DNA from: Batkoa obscura | Lineage: Eukaryota > Entomophthoromycota > Entomophthoromycetes > Entomophthorales > Batkoaceae | Assembly: GCA_030770535.1 (NCBI GenBank) | Contig: JASVEC010000001.1 | Coordinates: forward strand, 744,001 to 808,000 | DNA: 64,000 nt | Direction: 5' to 3' | In this document: positions 37,106 through 47,403 of the stretch, piece by piece | How the letters are laid out: each line of letters begins with the position of its first letter | How positions within the stretch are numbered: the first letter of the stretch is position 1 | The notes under the pieces: model-generated | What the model was told of the DNA's origin: nothing | Databases searched by the model: none | Seen by the model: only the letters and a program-made list of their open reading frames with translations | Program-made: the position numbers and the translations under genes

Positions 37106-38446
37106 ATGAGTAGTAGTACAATAAATAGTCAAGTAGAGGAAAAATTCGAGAGTAAAAGCCCAAATTCAAATAGCTCAAACGCTACTTTTAGAGAAGCAAA
37201 CGAAGATGTATTAGATGAAAAAATAGAAGAAGATCCAAGGCTGGATAGTAGGCAAAGCTGGATCGTAGTCATAGCAAGTTTCTTCAATTTGTTTGTTGTT
37301 TTAGGAGTAGTATATAGCTCTGGAGTATTTGTTCAATATTACGCCGATGACCTATTTAAAGACAAAGTACCATTATCCACATTGAGTTTTATCGGAACTT
37401 TAAGTACTTCTCTCACAACTTTATTAGCTGTATTTACAGGAAGATTAGCAGATAGAATAGGTTATCGTAACTCTATCCTTATTGGCTCAGTAATTTATGC
37501 TTTGGGATTATTATTGGCATCCTTTAGTTCAGAAGTATGGCATTTGTTTTTAACGCAAGGGGTTATGGTAGGTATTGGAGGTGCTATTGCATTTGTTCCT
37601 GCTGTAAGTGCTCCTGCTCAATGGTTCAGGAAATACATTGGTTTAGCTACAGGTATTGCTGTAGCTGGTTCTGGAATCGGTGGCTTAGCATTAAGTCCAA
37701 TTACTCAAGTTGTTTTAGATAAGTTAGGATTTAGATGGGCACTTCGAGTACAAGCAATTATTTCTATTACTATATTAATCGTCACCGCTTTTTTTATAAA
37801 ACCAAGAGTAGTATCCCAAAACAAAGGTTCATGGTTTGATTTCTCTAAATTCAAGAACCGTAAATTCCTTGCTTTATTCTTCGGAGGTTTCTTATGCTCT
37901 TTTGGTTATCTTGTCCCATTCTTACTTATGGGTAAATATGCAAAATCAATCAACCTTACTGTTTCCCAAGGTTCCATTTTAATCGGGCTATTAAATGGTG
38001 GATCTGCTATTGGTAGAGTTGTATTAGGTAGTTTAGGCGATCGTTTTGGTAGAATCAATATTCTTTCCGTTTGCATTGCATTTACATCATTTTTCTGTTA
38101 TTTCATCTGGACATTTTCATATAATTTCGGTGTATTATTACTTTTCAATATTTTATATGGTGTAGCAGCTGGAGGTTTTATTTCAATGTTACCTGTTGTC
38201 ACAGTTCAATTATTTGGTGTAGAAGGTATTGCAAGTATTAATGGATTACTTTATTTTGGCTCTGGGATTCCAAATTTGGTTGGTACCCCTATTGCATCGG
38301 CTATATTAACTGCTTCAAGTTCTGACCCAGCCAATCCTAATTATATTCCTGTTATAATGTATTCAGCAACTTCCGCTTTATTAGGATCAACGTTTTTCTT
38401 TACCCTTAAACTTATGGTTAATAGGAAAATAACCGCGATAGTATAA
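37106..38446 (+). CDS. Monocarboxylate-type MFS transporter (MCT/MCH family)
   Basis: Twelve-helix major facilitator of the fungal monocarboxylate porter family, 446 aa, single exon. A hydrophilic acidic N-tail of about 45 residues leads to RQSWIVVIASFFNLFVVLGVVYSSGVFVQYY (split by the membrane start near residue 50), the usual TM1 of MCH proteins. The MFS motif A is GRLADRIGYRN after TM2, and the C-half equivalent is LGSLGDRFGR. ALSPITQVVLDKLGFRWALR between TM4 and TM6 is also typical. Family members carry lactate/pyruvate-like acids, riboflavin or unknown acids; fungal Mch proteins often do not carry monocarboxylates, so the substrate is open. Confidence 0.88.
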   Translation: MSSSTINSQVEEKFESKSPNSNSSNATFREANEDVLDEKIEEDPRLDSRQSWIVVIASFFNLFVVLGVVYSSGVFVQYYADDLFKDKVPLSTLSFIGTLSTSLTTLLAVFTGRLADRIGYRNSILIGSVIYALGLLLASFSSEVWHLFLTQGVMVGIGGAIAFVPAVSAPAQWFRKYIGLATGIAVAGSGIGGLALSPITQVVLDKLGFRWALRVQAIISITILIVTAFFIKPRVVSQNKGSWFDFSKFKNRKFLALFFGGFLCSFGYLVPFLLMGKYAKSINLTVSQGSILIGLLNGGSAIGRVVLGSLGDRFGRINILSVCIAFTSFFCYFIWTFSYNFGVLLLFNILYGVAAGGFISMLPVVTVQLFGVEGIASINGLLYFGSGIPNLVGTPIASAILTASSSDPANPNYIPVIMYSATSALLGSTFFFTLKLMVNRKITAIV

Positions 38447-39123
38447 TCTCAAAATTCATTTCTGTTTGTTTCTTAATGATCATGTTGTAATTAATTGTTG
38501 AAGGCGATTTAAAGGTTTCATCCTATTACACTAATAAAAATAATTATTTCTGTTTTTAATATAATTAAGTGAATATTTCAATTTTTAAGATGGTGTTTTT
38601 ATTAAGATATTCGTGGAATAGTTTTAAATGACTTTAAACTTGTAGTTTCAGGTTAAACTACAAGTCTAGAAAACAAATGTTCTTGTTAAAAAAACATACT
38701 TTAATTAACCCATCATAATCTATACAATTTTTAAATTCATCATCTTTAGACCCTTAAATTATCTCTAATATACTCCTTGCTGTTAAATATCAAATTCAAA
38801 AATAAATAGATGATTTTTTAAAAGCGGAATCTGAAAAAGATTTAATGTGTTGTTAAGATGCTCAGCGCAAAAGGAAACAGGAATGCCTTTTATTTCATTT
38901 CATCTTTCATACAACGTAAAATTTAAAAAAACAGTTAGACTTGAAACAATAAAAAATATTTACATGTTTATTTATATGAATAACATAACTTTTTATTGTA
39001 ATGATTGTACATACAGCTGTTAAATTAATACAAATAAAAGACAAAGATTGTGACATAGTAAAATTACAAGCACAAGTTTTAAGAAATAGTGGAAAGATTG
39101 ACTACCATACTTTTCAACTTAGA

Positions 39124-39231
39124 ATATGAGGGTATTTTCTTTGATTTCATCACTTTTTCCATTTTTCAAGCGCTATTTGAGTAGAATAATTGTTAGTAAA
39201 ATTCTTAAACAAAAAAATACATTCCCTCATA
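39124..39231 (+). repeat. Family-1 MITE-like element, copy 3
   Basis: ATATGAGGGTATTTTCTTTG at the left and ATACATTCCCTCAT at the right, core TCAAGCGCTATTTGAGTAG. Somewhat diverged. Confidence 0.7.
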
Positions 39232-39419
39232 ATCAACCCATTTAATTAGCCTGAATAATATATTTAAGATACATTATTTTATAAAATAAATATACCTTAT
39301 ATGTAAATAAAATTTCGTTCATACATTAACATAGTTATTTAGTCTATAAAATACTTAAGCCTTTATTAATAATAGGGATATTAATAATTTATTAGTAAAA
39401 CTTTAATACAAGTTAATAT

Positions 39420-39520
39420 TGGGGGTGTGTTTTTTTGTTCAAGAATTTCACTAACAATCTTTCTGCTCAAATGGCGCTTAAAAATGGAAAAAACAATGAA
39501 ACCAAAAAAAACATCCTCTA
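39420..39520 (-). repeat. Family-1 MITE-like element, copy 4
   Basis: Opposite orientation to copy 3, about 190 bp away. TGGGGGTGTGTTTTTTTG at the left, core CTGCTCAAATGGCGCTTAAA, AAACATCCTCTA at the right. Confidence 0.72.
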
Positions 39521-39738
39521 TTAATTAAAAACAAAATTTTATGCCAAGAATAATAAGTAATTTTATAAATAATAAAAAGCTATATTTACTACCTTTAGCC
39601 TTTTAAAAAAAATAAAAAAAAGTAAAGATAAATTAGATCATTAGCACATAGTTAAAAGCATACTGCTTTTGAATGCATATATTTACATTGCAGTTGATAA
39701 TGTCATTATCGTTTTATATAAAAAAGCAAAATTACAAA

Positions 39739-39810
39739 GCCCAACGCGGGGGTCGAACCCGCAACCTTGAGATTAAGAGTCTCACGCTCTGCCGATTGAG
39801 CTAGCCAGGC
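39739..39810 (-). tRNA. tRNA-Lys (anticodon CUU)
   Basis: 72 nt on the minus strand, no intron. The acceptor stem is GCCTGGC with GTTGGGC (includes G-U pairs). D arm GCTCAATCGGCAGAGC; anticodon arm TGAGACTCTTAATCTCA with anticodon CTT; T arm GCGGGTTCGACCCCCGC. TTCGA and the A/B box positions are conserved. The only tRNA seen, lying between two family-1 repeats. Confidence 0.95.
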
Positions 39811-40077
39811 AATTGATGTGTTGACAATTAAGGATTTTATATTATAAACTGTTTCTGACTTAGCAATATTTTGTAGATAGACACATCTCAAAGAAAGTTA
39901 TCAAAAGGCATTTTATAACAGAACTGTGTATGATTTTTTACTTTTGATTATCTGCGTTTTAAGTACTTATGTTTAACGATTGTAAAAATTATAAGGAAAC
40001 TTCAGCATAACTTTTTGTTAATATAAAAAATAGTAATGTTTTGTAATAATCAATAGTCAAACGTGGCTATAAGTACC

Positions 40078-40230
40078 ATATGGGGGTGTCTTTTTGGCTT
40101 CATTATTTTTTCCATCTTTTAAGCGCTATTTGAGCGGAAAAGTTGTTAGTAAAATTCTTAAATACAAAAATACATCTCCATTTGAACAGAAAGATTGTTA
40201 GTAAAATTCTTAAAAAAATAAATTCCCATA
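40078..40230 (+). repeat. Family-1 MITE-like element, copy 5, with partial tandem repeat
   Basis: Full element at 40078-40180, immediately followed by a second copy of its 3' half (40181-40230: TTTGAACAGAAAGATTGTTA, then GTAAAATTCTT, ending CCCATA). The duplication starts at the central TTTGAGC/TTTGAAC, suggesting an internal breakpoint at the element's central palindrome. Confidence 0.7.
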
Positions 40231-41260
40231 TTCTACTGAAAGAGCCCAAAGCTCATTAGCAATAGTCTCGCTCAGGTTTTCTTGAAATATTTATCTTGTT
40301 TGACCACTTTTGGATCAAAATAAACAGAAGTACCATCCTTTATTTTGTAAAGTTTATCTAAAAACACCAGTACTTTCAAAATTTATTTTAATCTGATTTT
40401 AAGAGCAAAGCATGGAACACCTTTGAATCTTCTGGAGGTTTTCAAAGTTAAGCTTATTCAAAGGTTGCTTGGACAAAGTTCTTATATTTAACTTGGTGAA
40501 ATAGTGCACTTCCGACTCTTCAGTGTAATTCGACCAAATTGTTTTTTATTTTATTTTATTTTATTATATTATATTTTTATTATATTTTTATTATATTTTT
40601 GATTAAATAAAGGTTTTACGCGAGAGCTTTTAAAAATACGAATAAAGATCCTTAACTAATAAATTTATAGAGTTTTGAGCCATTTTATATCATATTAATT
40701 GTTATAAATAGATTATATAGCGTTATTGTTTTAAAGTTTAATATAAATGCTTTTATAAATATCTTATTCTTTATTATAATTTTATCTATTTTAATCAATT
40801 TAAAATTAATAAATTACATTTATAGCTTTTATGGATAATATAACGCAAAGGATATCTAATAAATTTTGTATTCATATAAACTACATTATCAATTTAAATT
40901 AACGGAGTAAGTTTTAAAAGACAATTAAATTCTTATAACAAATTAACCACTTTTGGTTAATTTAATAAAGTTACTATTGTTACAAAAGGTATTTTCTAAT
41001 CATGTTTTGATATAAACTTTAATACATTATAAAAAAACATAATATTATTTGTTCTTTATTAGAATTATAAAAGAATTATAGATCTGCAATTGCATGATCA
41101 ACTTTTACTATATCAAGTAAAGTTTGTGTTATTCATTAAAATTAATTTGCAATGAACCGTTGAATCAATGTTGAACATAAGAACTATTTAAAAATCAAAA
41201 AATTAATTGGTGATAACCAGATTTCATTGGCAATCAAAATTATCATAATATTCTAAAAAG

Positions 41261-41269
41261 TATATAAAA
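41261..41269 (+). promoter_or_regulatory. TATA box upstream of small unknown gene
   Basis: TATATAAAA 51 bp before the ATG at 41320. This supports the frame there being a real gene. Confidence 0.45.
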
Positions 41270-41319
41270 GGCTCAAAGATAACATTTAAAACATTTAAAA
41301 ATAAAACAATAGAAAATAA

Positions 41320-41694
41320 ATGGCTAACCTAGTATTAAATATAATTACCAAAGACCAAGTATGTAATTATAATGAATATCATGAGTATTTAGATGAATAT
41401 TTATATGATCAAGAAGAATTCGATAATGATTTAATGGGTGATATACCTTTATTGATTATGTTACCAAGTCCTATAAGTTCAGTAGAATCATTACCAACTA
41501 CTCCAATAGATGACAATCAAAGTTACAATGTAAACAATAATTGGGATCAATTAATTAATGAAACTAAAAAAAATACATCTAGATATTCAAATTATAAAAT
41601 GTTTGAAAACGAATATACAAGTATATATAATACAATATCAGATATCAATAGTCTTGATAAAAAAAGTAAACGACGTGCAATGTATTTTCCTTAA
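41320..41694 (+). CDS. Small acidic protein of unknown function
   Basis: 124 aa, single exon; I do not recognise it. It begins MANLVLNIITKDQVCNYNEY, is rich in Asp, Glu, Tyr and Asn, has a Ser/Pro/Thr stretch near residues 50-65 (LPSPISSVESLPTTPIDD) that could be a phosphorylated linker, and ends in a basic KKSKRRAMYFP. No signal peptide or membrane segment. Support comes from the length of the open frame in 80% AT sequence, the codon pattern, and a TATA box and A-rich leader at normal spacing. AATAA-like signals follow the stop. Confidence 0.5.
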   Translation: MANLVLNIITKDQVCNYNEYHEYLDEYLYDQEEFDNDLMGDIPLLIMLPSPISSVESLPTTPIDDNQSYNVNNNWDQLINETKKNTSRYSNYKMFENEYTSIYNTISDINSLDKKSKRRAMYFP

Positions 41695-42712
41695 TATCCT
41701 TGTTTTTTGATTCCTTTGTACTCTATATTTAAAATAATAAACTTAATTATTGTAATTTTATATATTAATTTTTATTTAACTATAAATTATAAAAATAATG
41801 ATTTAAAGCAGTCGTGGAAAAGTAGATTCACTTGAGACATTAATATTTTTATAAAAAAACTAGTTTCTCAGATCGCCATTTATAAAATAATACGTAGCAT
41901 TGAAGTTGCGTTATTTAGTTTTACAACAATATTTTAAAGATGTAAGAGCTTATTTTGCTTTATAAAATAAGTATTAAAAGTACAATTAGATACATCAAAT
42001 GTATCAAATACCAAATACTTTGAGCTTTTTTAAAGTTATAATAGTAGCTAAAACAATTGGAATCTAAAATCGTACTTAATTTATTTGTTTAATTAAATAT
42101 CTACTAACTTTATTTATAAAGGTTCTAAAATTCCCATATGATATAGTGTTGTTATATTATTTGATTTATATATTAAAAGTAAAAAATAGTCATAAGACTT
42201 GTAAAAATAGCTGTTTGACAAAAACTAGTTACAAGTAAAAATCGAAAAGAATTCTTATGAGTATCATAAAGTGCTATTTTTTACTATTTTATTCATATTT
42301 TAAATAATCAAAACTCAAAAAATTTATTAGTTAAATTTCCAACAAATGAGCACAATATCAAGCCAAACTTTTGATTTTATCTAATAGTCATCGCTTTTGA
42401 ATAGAGCTTAGATAAAGTAATATTAAGGCAACAAAAACTTTTATATTAAGAAAATAAAACACCCGCTAATATTCATTTATAAATTTTAATATATTATATA
42501 TTAAAATAGGTTCCTTGGTTCCAAAATAGCTAACCATTGGGTTCTACTTTAGTAATAAATACTCTATATTATGACTAATATTACATATCTTTAACTTGCC
42601 TTTTATGTAGTCTAATATTCATTTATTGTTATTATGTTATTTATTAACTTAAGTTCTTGATTAAACAGATTTGTTCTTTTACCCAGGTGCTTATCCAATC
42701 TACAAATGTGAT

Positions 42713-42825
42713 TATATATATGGGGATATATTTTTTTGTTTAAGAATTTTACTAACAATCTTTCCGCTCAAATAGTGCTTAAAAAATAGAAAAAGTGATG
42801 AAACCAAAAAAACATCCTCATATAT
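42713..42825 (-). repeat. Family-1 MITE-like element, copy 6
   Basis: TATATATGGGGATATATTTT at the left, core CCGCTCAAATAGTGCTTAAA, AACATCCTCATATAT at the right. The TATATA flanks at both ends form part of the terminal inverted repeat or the target. Confidence 0.78.
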
Positions 42826-43000
42826 CTACATTCTTTGGTACCCTTTTTTTGTTAGCTTTTGATGCAATTCGAAATAAAAGGAATTTTGGTATAATCATAC
42901 TAATAGAAAATACTTACAAAATCTTATGAGAAGGTAACTTTTATTTCGAATTACATCAAAAGATTTAAAAAAAGGTTACCAAAAAATACAGATATATATA
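42819..43000. repeat. Second-type inverted-repeat element, arms about 60 bp
   Basis: Left arm starts TATATATCTACATTCTTTGG; right arm ends CCAAAAAATACAGATATATA. The arms pair over about 55-60 bp, including CTTTTGATGxAATTCGAAAT, with a loop of about 55 nt. It shares its TATAT end with the preceding family-1 copy, as if one element inserted at the other's terminal TA. No second copy seen. Confidence 0.65.
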
Positions 43001-43514
43001 ATCACAACTGTATCAATATGAATGAAAATGAAGATAAGCTGGAGATGCTAACAATAGAAACCTTACTTTTTAATTTATAAAACTATTCTTTGAAAAAAAA
43101 GAGATAAGAATTGATGTTCTAAAGGGATGGTTTATAAGTTAAAATTTTGCTAATAAACATTACTTCAATATAATAATCGTATTATTTAAAAAGAACAATT
43201 GATTTTGATGCTAATGTTTTAAATTTTTATTGCTCAATATTATTAAGAAATATTAACTAAAATTTTTATTTTAAGACAAAATAATTATCTTATTGAGAAG
43301 AGCTATCAAAAAATATATTATTCTATGAAGCCAATTAATAATTATTAAAAAAATCAATTACTTACGCCATAACTTTTAATAAATTCCCAAAATTGGCTTA
43401 TCATTGACGTTAATTTTTACTTAAAAACTTGACCAAAAATCAGTGACTTCATTATCAAACTTTAATTAAAAATATAAATTTAACTAGTTTTTTAATAATT
43501 CTATGCTTTATTAA

Positions 43515-45386
43515 ATGAATGGGGATAAAACAGAGATCAAAGATAATGATTTCAATCCAGTAATTGAGGATAACATTGGAAATAGTCATTCAAGAGATGA
43601 AGAAAGGAATGGTAGTTCAAATGATCAAGGGAGGAATAGTAGTAGTGATGACGATTTGGAGTTTAGAGATTATAATACAAACGAAAAGAATAAAAGAAAT
43701 GGACCATTGCTTGATTTTAACCAACCTGAAACAAGTGTTGAAACCGAAGAAGTCGACCGTGATATAGAAGAAAGTGATTGGTGGAGTAAAGAAGGGTTAA
43801 CTTATGAAGAAGCTAAGGAATTTGATCGTCAGTTTTATATAAGAAGGATCAATAATTCTAATGAGGAAATTAATAAAAAATGGTATAATAAATGGCTATC
43901 ATCTACTTGGGCTAGAATGATTTGGACCACTATTACTTTATTAGGTTTACAATTTACTTGGTCTTTAGAACTTTCTTATGGTAAGTTAATTTATATATAT
44001 ATATATATTGTATATTTTAAAATTTAATTAAAGGTACTCCTTATTTATTATCACTTGGATTATCAAAATCTATGATGTCATTGGTTTGGTTAGCAGGCCC
44101 ACTTTCAGGTAATTATTATTCAATAATAATATAATATAGTATAACATAATAGATTATAATTAAATCATTTTAGGATTAATAATGCAACCATTGATTGGTG
44201 TAATAAGTGATAAATGTGAGTCACCACTAGGACGACGTCGGCCGTTTTTAATCGTTGGTACAGTATTTGTGTTATTTGCATTAATAAGTATTGGATGGAC
44301 ACAAGAATTTGTTGATTTTTTAAATGGTCCATCATCTGCTACAAAATATATTGCTGTATTAGCTTTTTATATTTTAGATTTTGCTGTTAATACAAGTAAG
44401 TCTTTTATATTTTTTTAACAAGTGTTTTTTATGTTATATTTTTAGTTCAAGCTGCTGCTAGAGCTTTAATTGTAGATGTTTTACCAGCTAGATTTCAAGA
44501 AACGGGGAATGCATGGGCAGGACGAATGATTGGGGTTGGTAATGTTATTGGCTATTTTATGTAAGTTAATATATTTTAAATGCAAAAATTGCATTTATTT
44601 AGTTTAATTGTTTAGGGGGTATTTAGATTTAGTAACATTATTTCCGACTCTTGGGGATAAACAATTAAAAATATTAAGTTTTTTTGCATGTCTATTACTT
44701 ACATTTATGGTAGGCTTAACTTGTTTTATGGTTCGAGAAATTCAATATAGTAAACCAAATTTAATTGAGCCACCTATTAATGAAGCAATTGAAAGAAATA
44801 ACATACATGAATTTACACCTATATTTCAAGCTATTAAAGATATTTTTATAAATATTAAAAATTTACCACAGCCAATATGGAAATTATGTATTGTTCAATT
44901 CTTTTCTTGGATTGGTTGGTTTCCTTTTTTATTTTATTCAACTACCTGGGTAGCTGAATTTATGAATAATAATATAGCAATAAATAATAATCAATTAGAA
45001 GATGAAGTAGGTAATAAAACAAGAGTAGGATCAAAGGCGTTTGTTATTTATTCTATTGTATCATTAATATCGTCCTTTATATTACCAGTATTTTGTAGTT
45101 CAAGTATCAATAATAATAACAATTCGAAATTAAAAAATATAATTCAATATTTTCCAACCTTACCTCAATTCTTTACATTATCTTTAGTCTTATTTGGTAT
45201 ATTAATGTTATCTACATTCTTTATAAATTCCGTTATTGGTGCTACTTTAATTATTGCTTTATGTGGTATATCCTGGTCTGTTTCAATGTGGGCGCCCTTT
45301 GCATTAATTGGTGAATTTGTACACCAAAAAGGATCAATAATTCAAAATTCAGAGTATTTGCCTTTACAAGATATTATTACTCAAAC

Positions 45387-45429
<43 letters not shown>

Positions 45430-45687
45430 CAAATTCGTGAAACAAGTGATAATAATAATAACAATATTATAAATAATCATAATAATCCTATTAATTCACC
45501 ACCAGAAGCAGGAATGATATTAGGAATTCATAATATATTTATTGTTGTACCTCAATTACTAACGTCTTTTGTGGCTGCTATTATATTTATGATACCTGGT
45601 TTAGGGGAATCAGTGGGCATTATTTTAAGACTGGGTGGTATTACTTCGTTAGTGGCATGTTATTTATCTTTAAAGTTATGGAAGTAA
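43515..45687 (+). CDS. SLC45/Sut1-type sugar:H+ symporter
   Basis: Twelve-helix glycoside-pentoside-hexuronide/SLC45 carrier, related to S. pombe Sut1 (maltose/sucrose) and plant sucrose transporters. Exons 43515-43980, 44034-44108, 44174-44395, 44446-44560, 44616-45687 join to 650 codons (649 aa). A 130-residue charged N-tail precedes TM1 (LLGLQFTWSLELSYGTPYLL), then LVWLAGPLSGLIMQPLIGVI and the diagnostic SDKCESPLGRRRPFLIVG loop; ARALIVDVLPA and GNAWAGRMIGVGN follow. The last third has a cytosolic loop with a 15-residue poly-Asn run (AAT microsatellite at about 45389-45428), then PEAGMILGIHNIFIVVPQLL, a conserved TM11 segment. It is the only transporter here that keeps introns. Confidence 0.9.
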
Positions 45688-45895
45688 ATCTTTAATAAAA
45701 GAAATAATTAAAAGAATTAAAGTTATTTAAGTGTTAAACTAAGTTCTTAAATGAAGATAATAAAAAATTAATAAAGTAAAAGTAAAGTTTTTTTTACATA
45801 AAATTGATTTATTTGATATAGATAATAGAAGAAAAATTAAATATTATATTGAAGTTACTTTAAAAGTTAAAATGATATTAATTATATCTTATTAA

Positions 45896-47152
45896 CTAGT
45901 AATCATAATTATATTTATCAGAGTGACCATGTTTCTTTCCATGATGGTAATCATCTACATCATGATATTTATGGTCATCATAGGGTTTATGTTCATGACC
46001 ATAACCACGTCTGTGATGTTTATATCCTTTGACACCTTTGCTACGACGGTAGACATGATGTTTCTTGCCATAGTGGTCATCATCGCCATAGCGTTTAATA
46101 CCGTAATGATGGTCATCATCATCCTCATAATGTTTCTTTTTACCATAATGGTCATCATCATGACCATATTTCTTTCCGTGGTAGTGATCATCATCATCAC
46201 CATGATGCTTCTTTTTACCATAGTGGTCATCATCATGACCATATTTCTTTCCGTGGTAGTGATCATCATCATGGTAGCTTGGCTTATAATCATCGGTCTT
46301 ATAACTTCTTCTATAGACTTTCTTTTTACCGTAATGATCATCATCATCACCATGATGCTTCTTTTTGCCGTAATGGTGGTCATCATCATCATAATGCTTC
46401 TTTTTGCCGTAATGGTGGTCATCATCATCATAATGCTTCTTTTTACCGTAATGGTGGTCATCATCATCATCATAATGCTTCTTTTTACCGTAATGGTGGT
46501 CATCATCATCATCATAATGCTTCTTTTTACCGTAATGGTGATCATCATCGTCTTTACCATAATGTTTCTTTCCATAGTGGTGGTCATCATCATGGTAACT
46601 TGGCTTATAATCATCAGTCTTATAATTTCTTCTGTAATGTTTCTTTCCATAATGATGGTCATCATCATCATCATAATGCTTCTTTTTACCGTAATAGTGG
46701 TCATCATCATCATCATAATGTTTCTTTCCATAATAATGATCATCATCATCATCGTAATGTTTTTTACCATAATGATGATCATCATCATCATCATCATCGT
46801 AGTGTTTTTTACCATGTTTTGATTTCTTATATTTATCTTTTTTATCATCCTTCTTATCATCCTTCTTATCGTCCTTCTTATCGTCCTTCTTATCATCCTT
46901 CTTATCATCCTTTTTATCATCCTTCTTATCGTCTTTCTTGTCATCCTTCTTATCATCTTTTTTGTCTTCAGTTAAACTAACTTCAGGTGGTGCATTATCA
47001 ACACTAGCAACATTTGGGGCACTATTTAATTTGAGTCCTTTTAACGCTTCTTGGACACCACTTTGACCTAAGATATCAGCACCAGCAAGACCTTCAGAAG
47101 TAAGTTGGTGAGCACAAAGTGCGAGAAGGGTAAGTAAGGAAATATTCTTCAT
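45896..47152 (-). CDS. Secreted Asp/Lys/His repeat protein
   Basis: Uncharacterised, 418 aa, single exon. A signal peptide (MKNISLLTLLALCAHQLTSEG) and about 40 residues of ordinary sequence lead into about 12 tandem KKDD units (residues about 62-110) and then a long array of 13-14-residue repeats of the type HYGKKKHYDDDDDH, about residues 115-390. Two interruptions read YRRSYKTDDYKPSYHDDD or close variants. The tail is YRRSKGVKGYKHHRRGYGHE, then a His/Asp-rich end. Alternating acidic and His clusters suggest metal binding or a biomineral/cell-wall scaffold; this is inference. The architecture parallels 14642-15595. The frames on the other strand are shadows of the repeat. Confidence 0.72.
   Translation of the reverse strand: MKNISLLTLLALCAHQLTSEGLAGADILGQSGVQEALKGLKLNSAPNVASVDNAPPEVSLTEDKKDDKKDDKKDDKKDDKKDDKKDDKKDDKKDDKKDDKKDDKKDKYKKSKHGKKHYDDDDDDDHHYGKKHYDDDDDHYYGKKHYDDDDDHYYGKKKHYDDDDDHHYGKKHYRRNYKTDDYKPSYHDDDHHYGKKHYGKDDDDHHYGKKKHYDDDDDHHYGKKKHYDDDDDHHYGKKKHYDDDDHHYGKKKHYDDDDHHYGKKKHHGDDDDHYGKKKVYRRSYKTDDYKPSYHDDDHYHGKKYGHDDDHYGKKKHHGDDDDHYHGKKYGHDDDHYGKKKHYEDDDDHHYGIKRYGDDDHYGKKHHVYRRSKGVKGYKHHRRGYGHEHKPYDDHKYHDVDDYHHGKKHGHSDKYNYDY
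45967..46807. repeat. Coding minisatellite, about 39-42 bp units
   Basis: Tandem units encoding HYGKKKHYDDDDDH variants in the secreted repeat protein. Unit lengths change in multiples of 3 and neighbouring units are nearly identical at the DNA level, indicating recent expansion. Confidence 0.8.
46822..46966. repeat. Coding 12-bp repeat array
   Basis: About 12 units of ATCCTTCTTATC-type sequence (encoding DKKD on the minus strand) in the same gene. Confidence 0.8.
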
Positions 47153-47312
47153 ATTGTTAATATCTAATTAATAAATTAAATTTAATTGTAATACAATATC
47201 GATGGTAGAAATTGAGATATTTATATTTTTTCAAAAAGTATGGAGGAGTATCAAACTCCAGTATTTAGCATAAAGGAGATAAATGTTACTATATTCTCCT
47301 AAATACATAGAG

Positions 47313-47403
47313 TTAACCCCTTAAAGGTGAGGTTTTGTTGATAAAAATATAGGATTTGCTAAATTTGGTTAATTTGAAAAACGAAAAATTTGAACTATTA
47401 ACC
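47313..47403 (+). repeat. Possible diverged copy of the TTAACCC element
   Basis: TTAACCCCTT then GGTGAGGTTTTG resembles the reverse strand of 135-235. The right end is poorly conserved. Confidence 0.3.

Larger units (their letters stand above)
38447..41319. other. Repeat-rich spacer with tRNA gene
   Basis: 2.9 kb holding three family-1 elements (39124, 39420, 40078), a tRNA-Lys gene, and a TTTTA/TTATAT-type low-complexity run near 40543-40600. No protein gene seen. Confidence 0.55.
41695..43514. other. Spacer with two adjoining inverted-repeat elements
   Basis: 1.8 kb AT-rich, with family-1 copy 6 (42713-42825) abutting a different inverted repeat (42819-43000). The rest shows nothing recognisable. 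Confidence 0.5.

Noticed and set aside
45967-46966. Possible CRISPR array (regular repeats)
   Set aside because: The repeats are coding tandem units without unique spacers, in a eukaryotic genome.
45923-46980. Long frames on the plus strand and in the other minus frame opposite the His/Asp repeat protein
   Set aside because: They are shadows of the in-frame repeat (runs of Met/Ile/Val or His/Tyr). Only 45896-47152 has a signal peptide and a sensible start.
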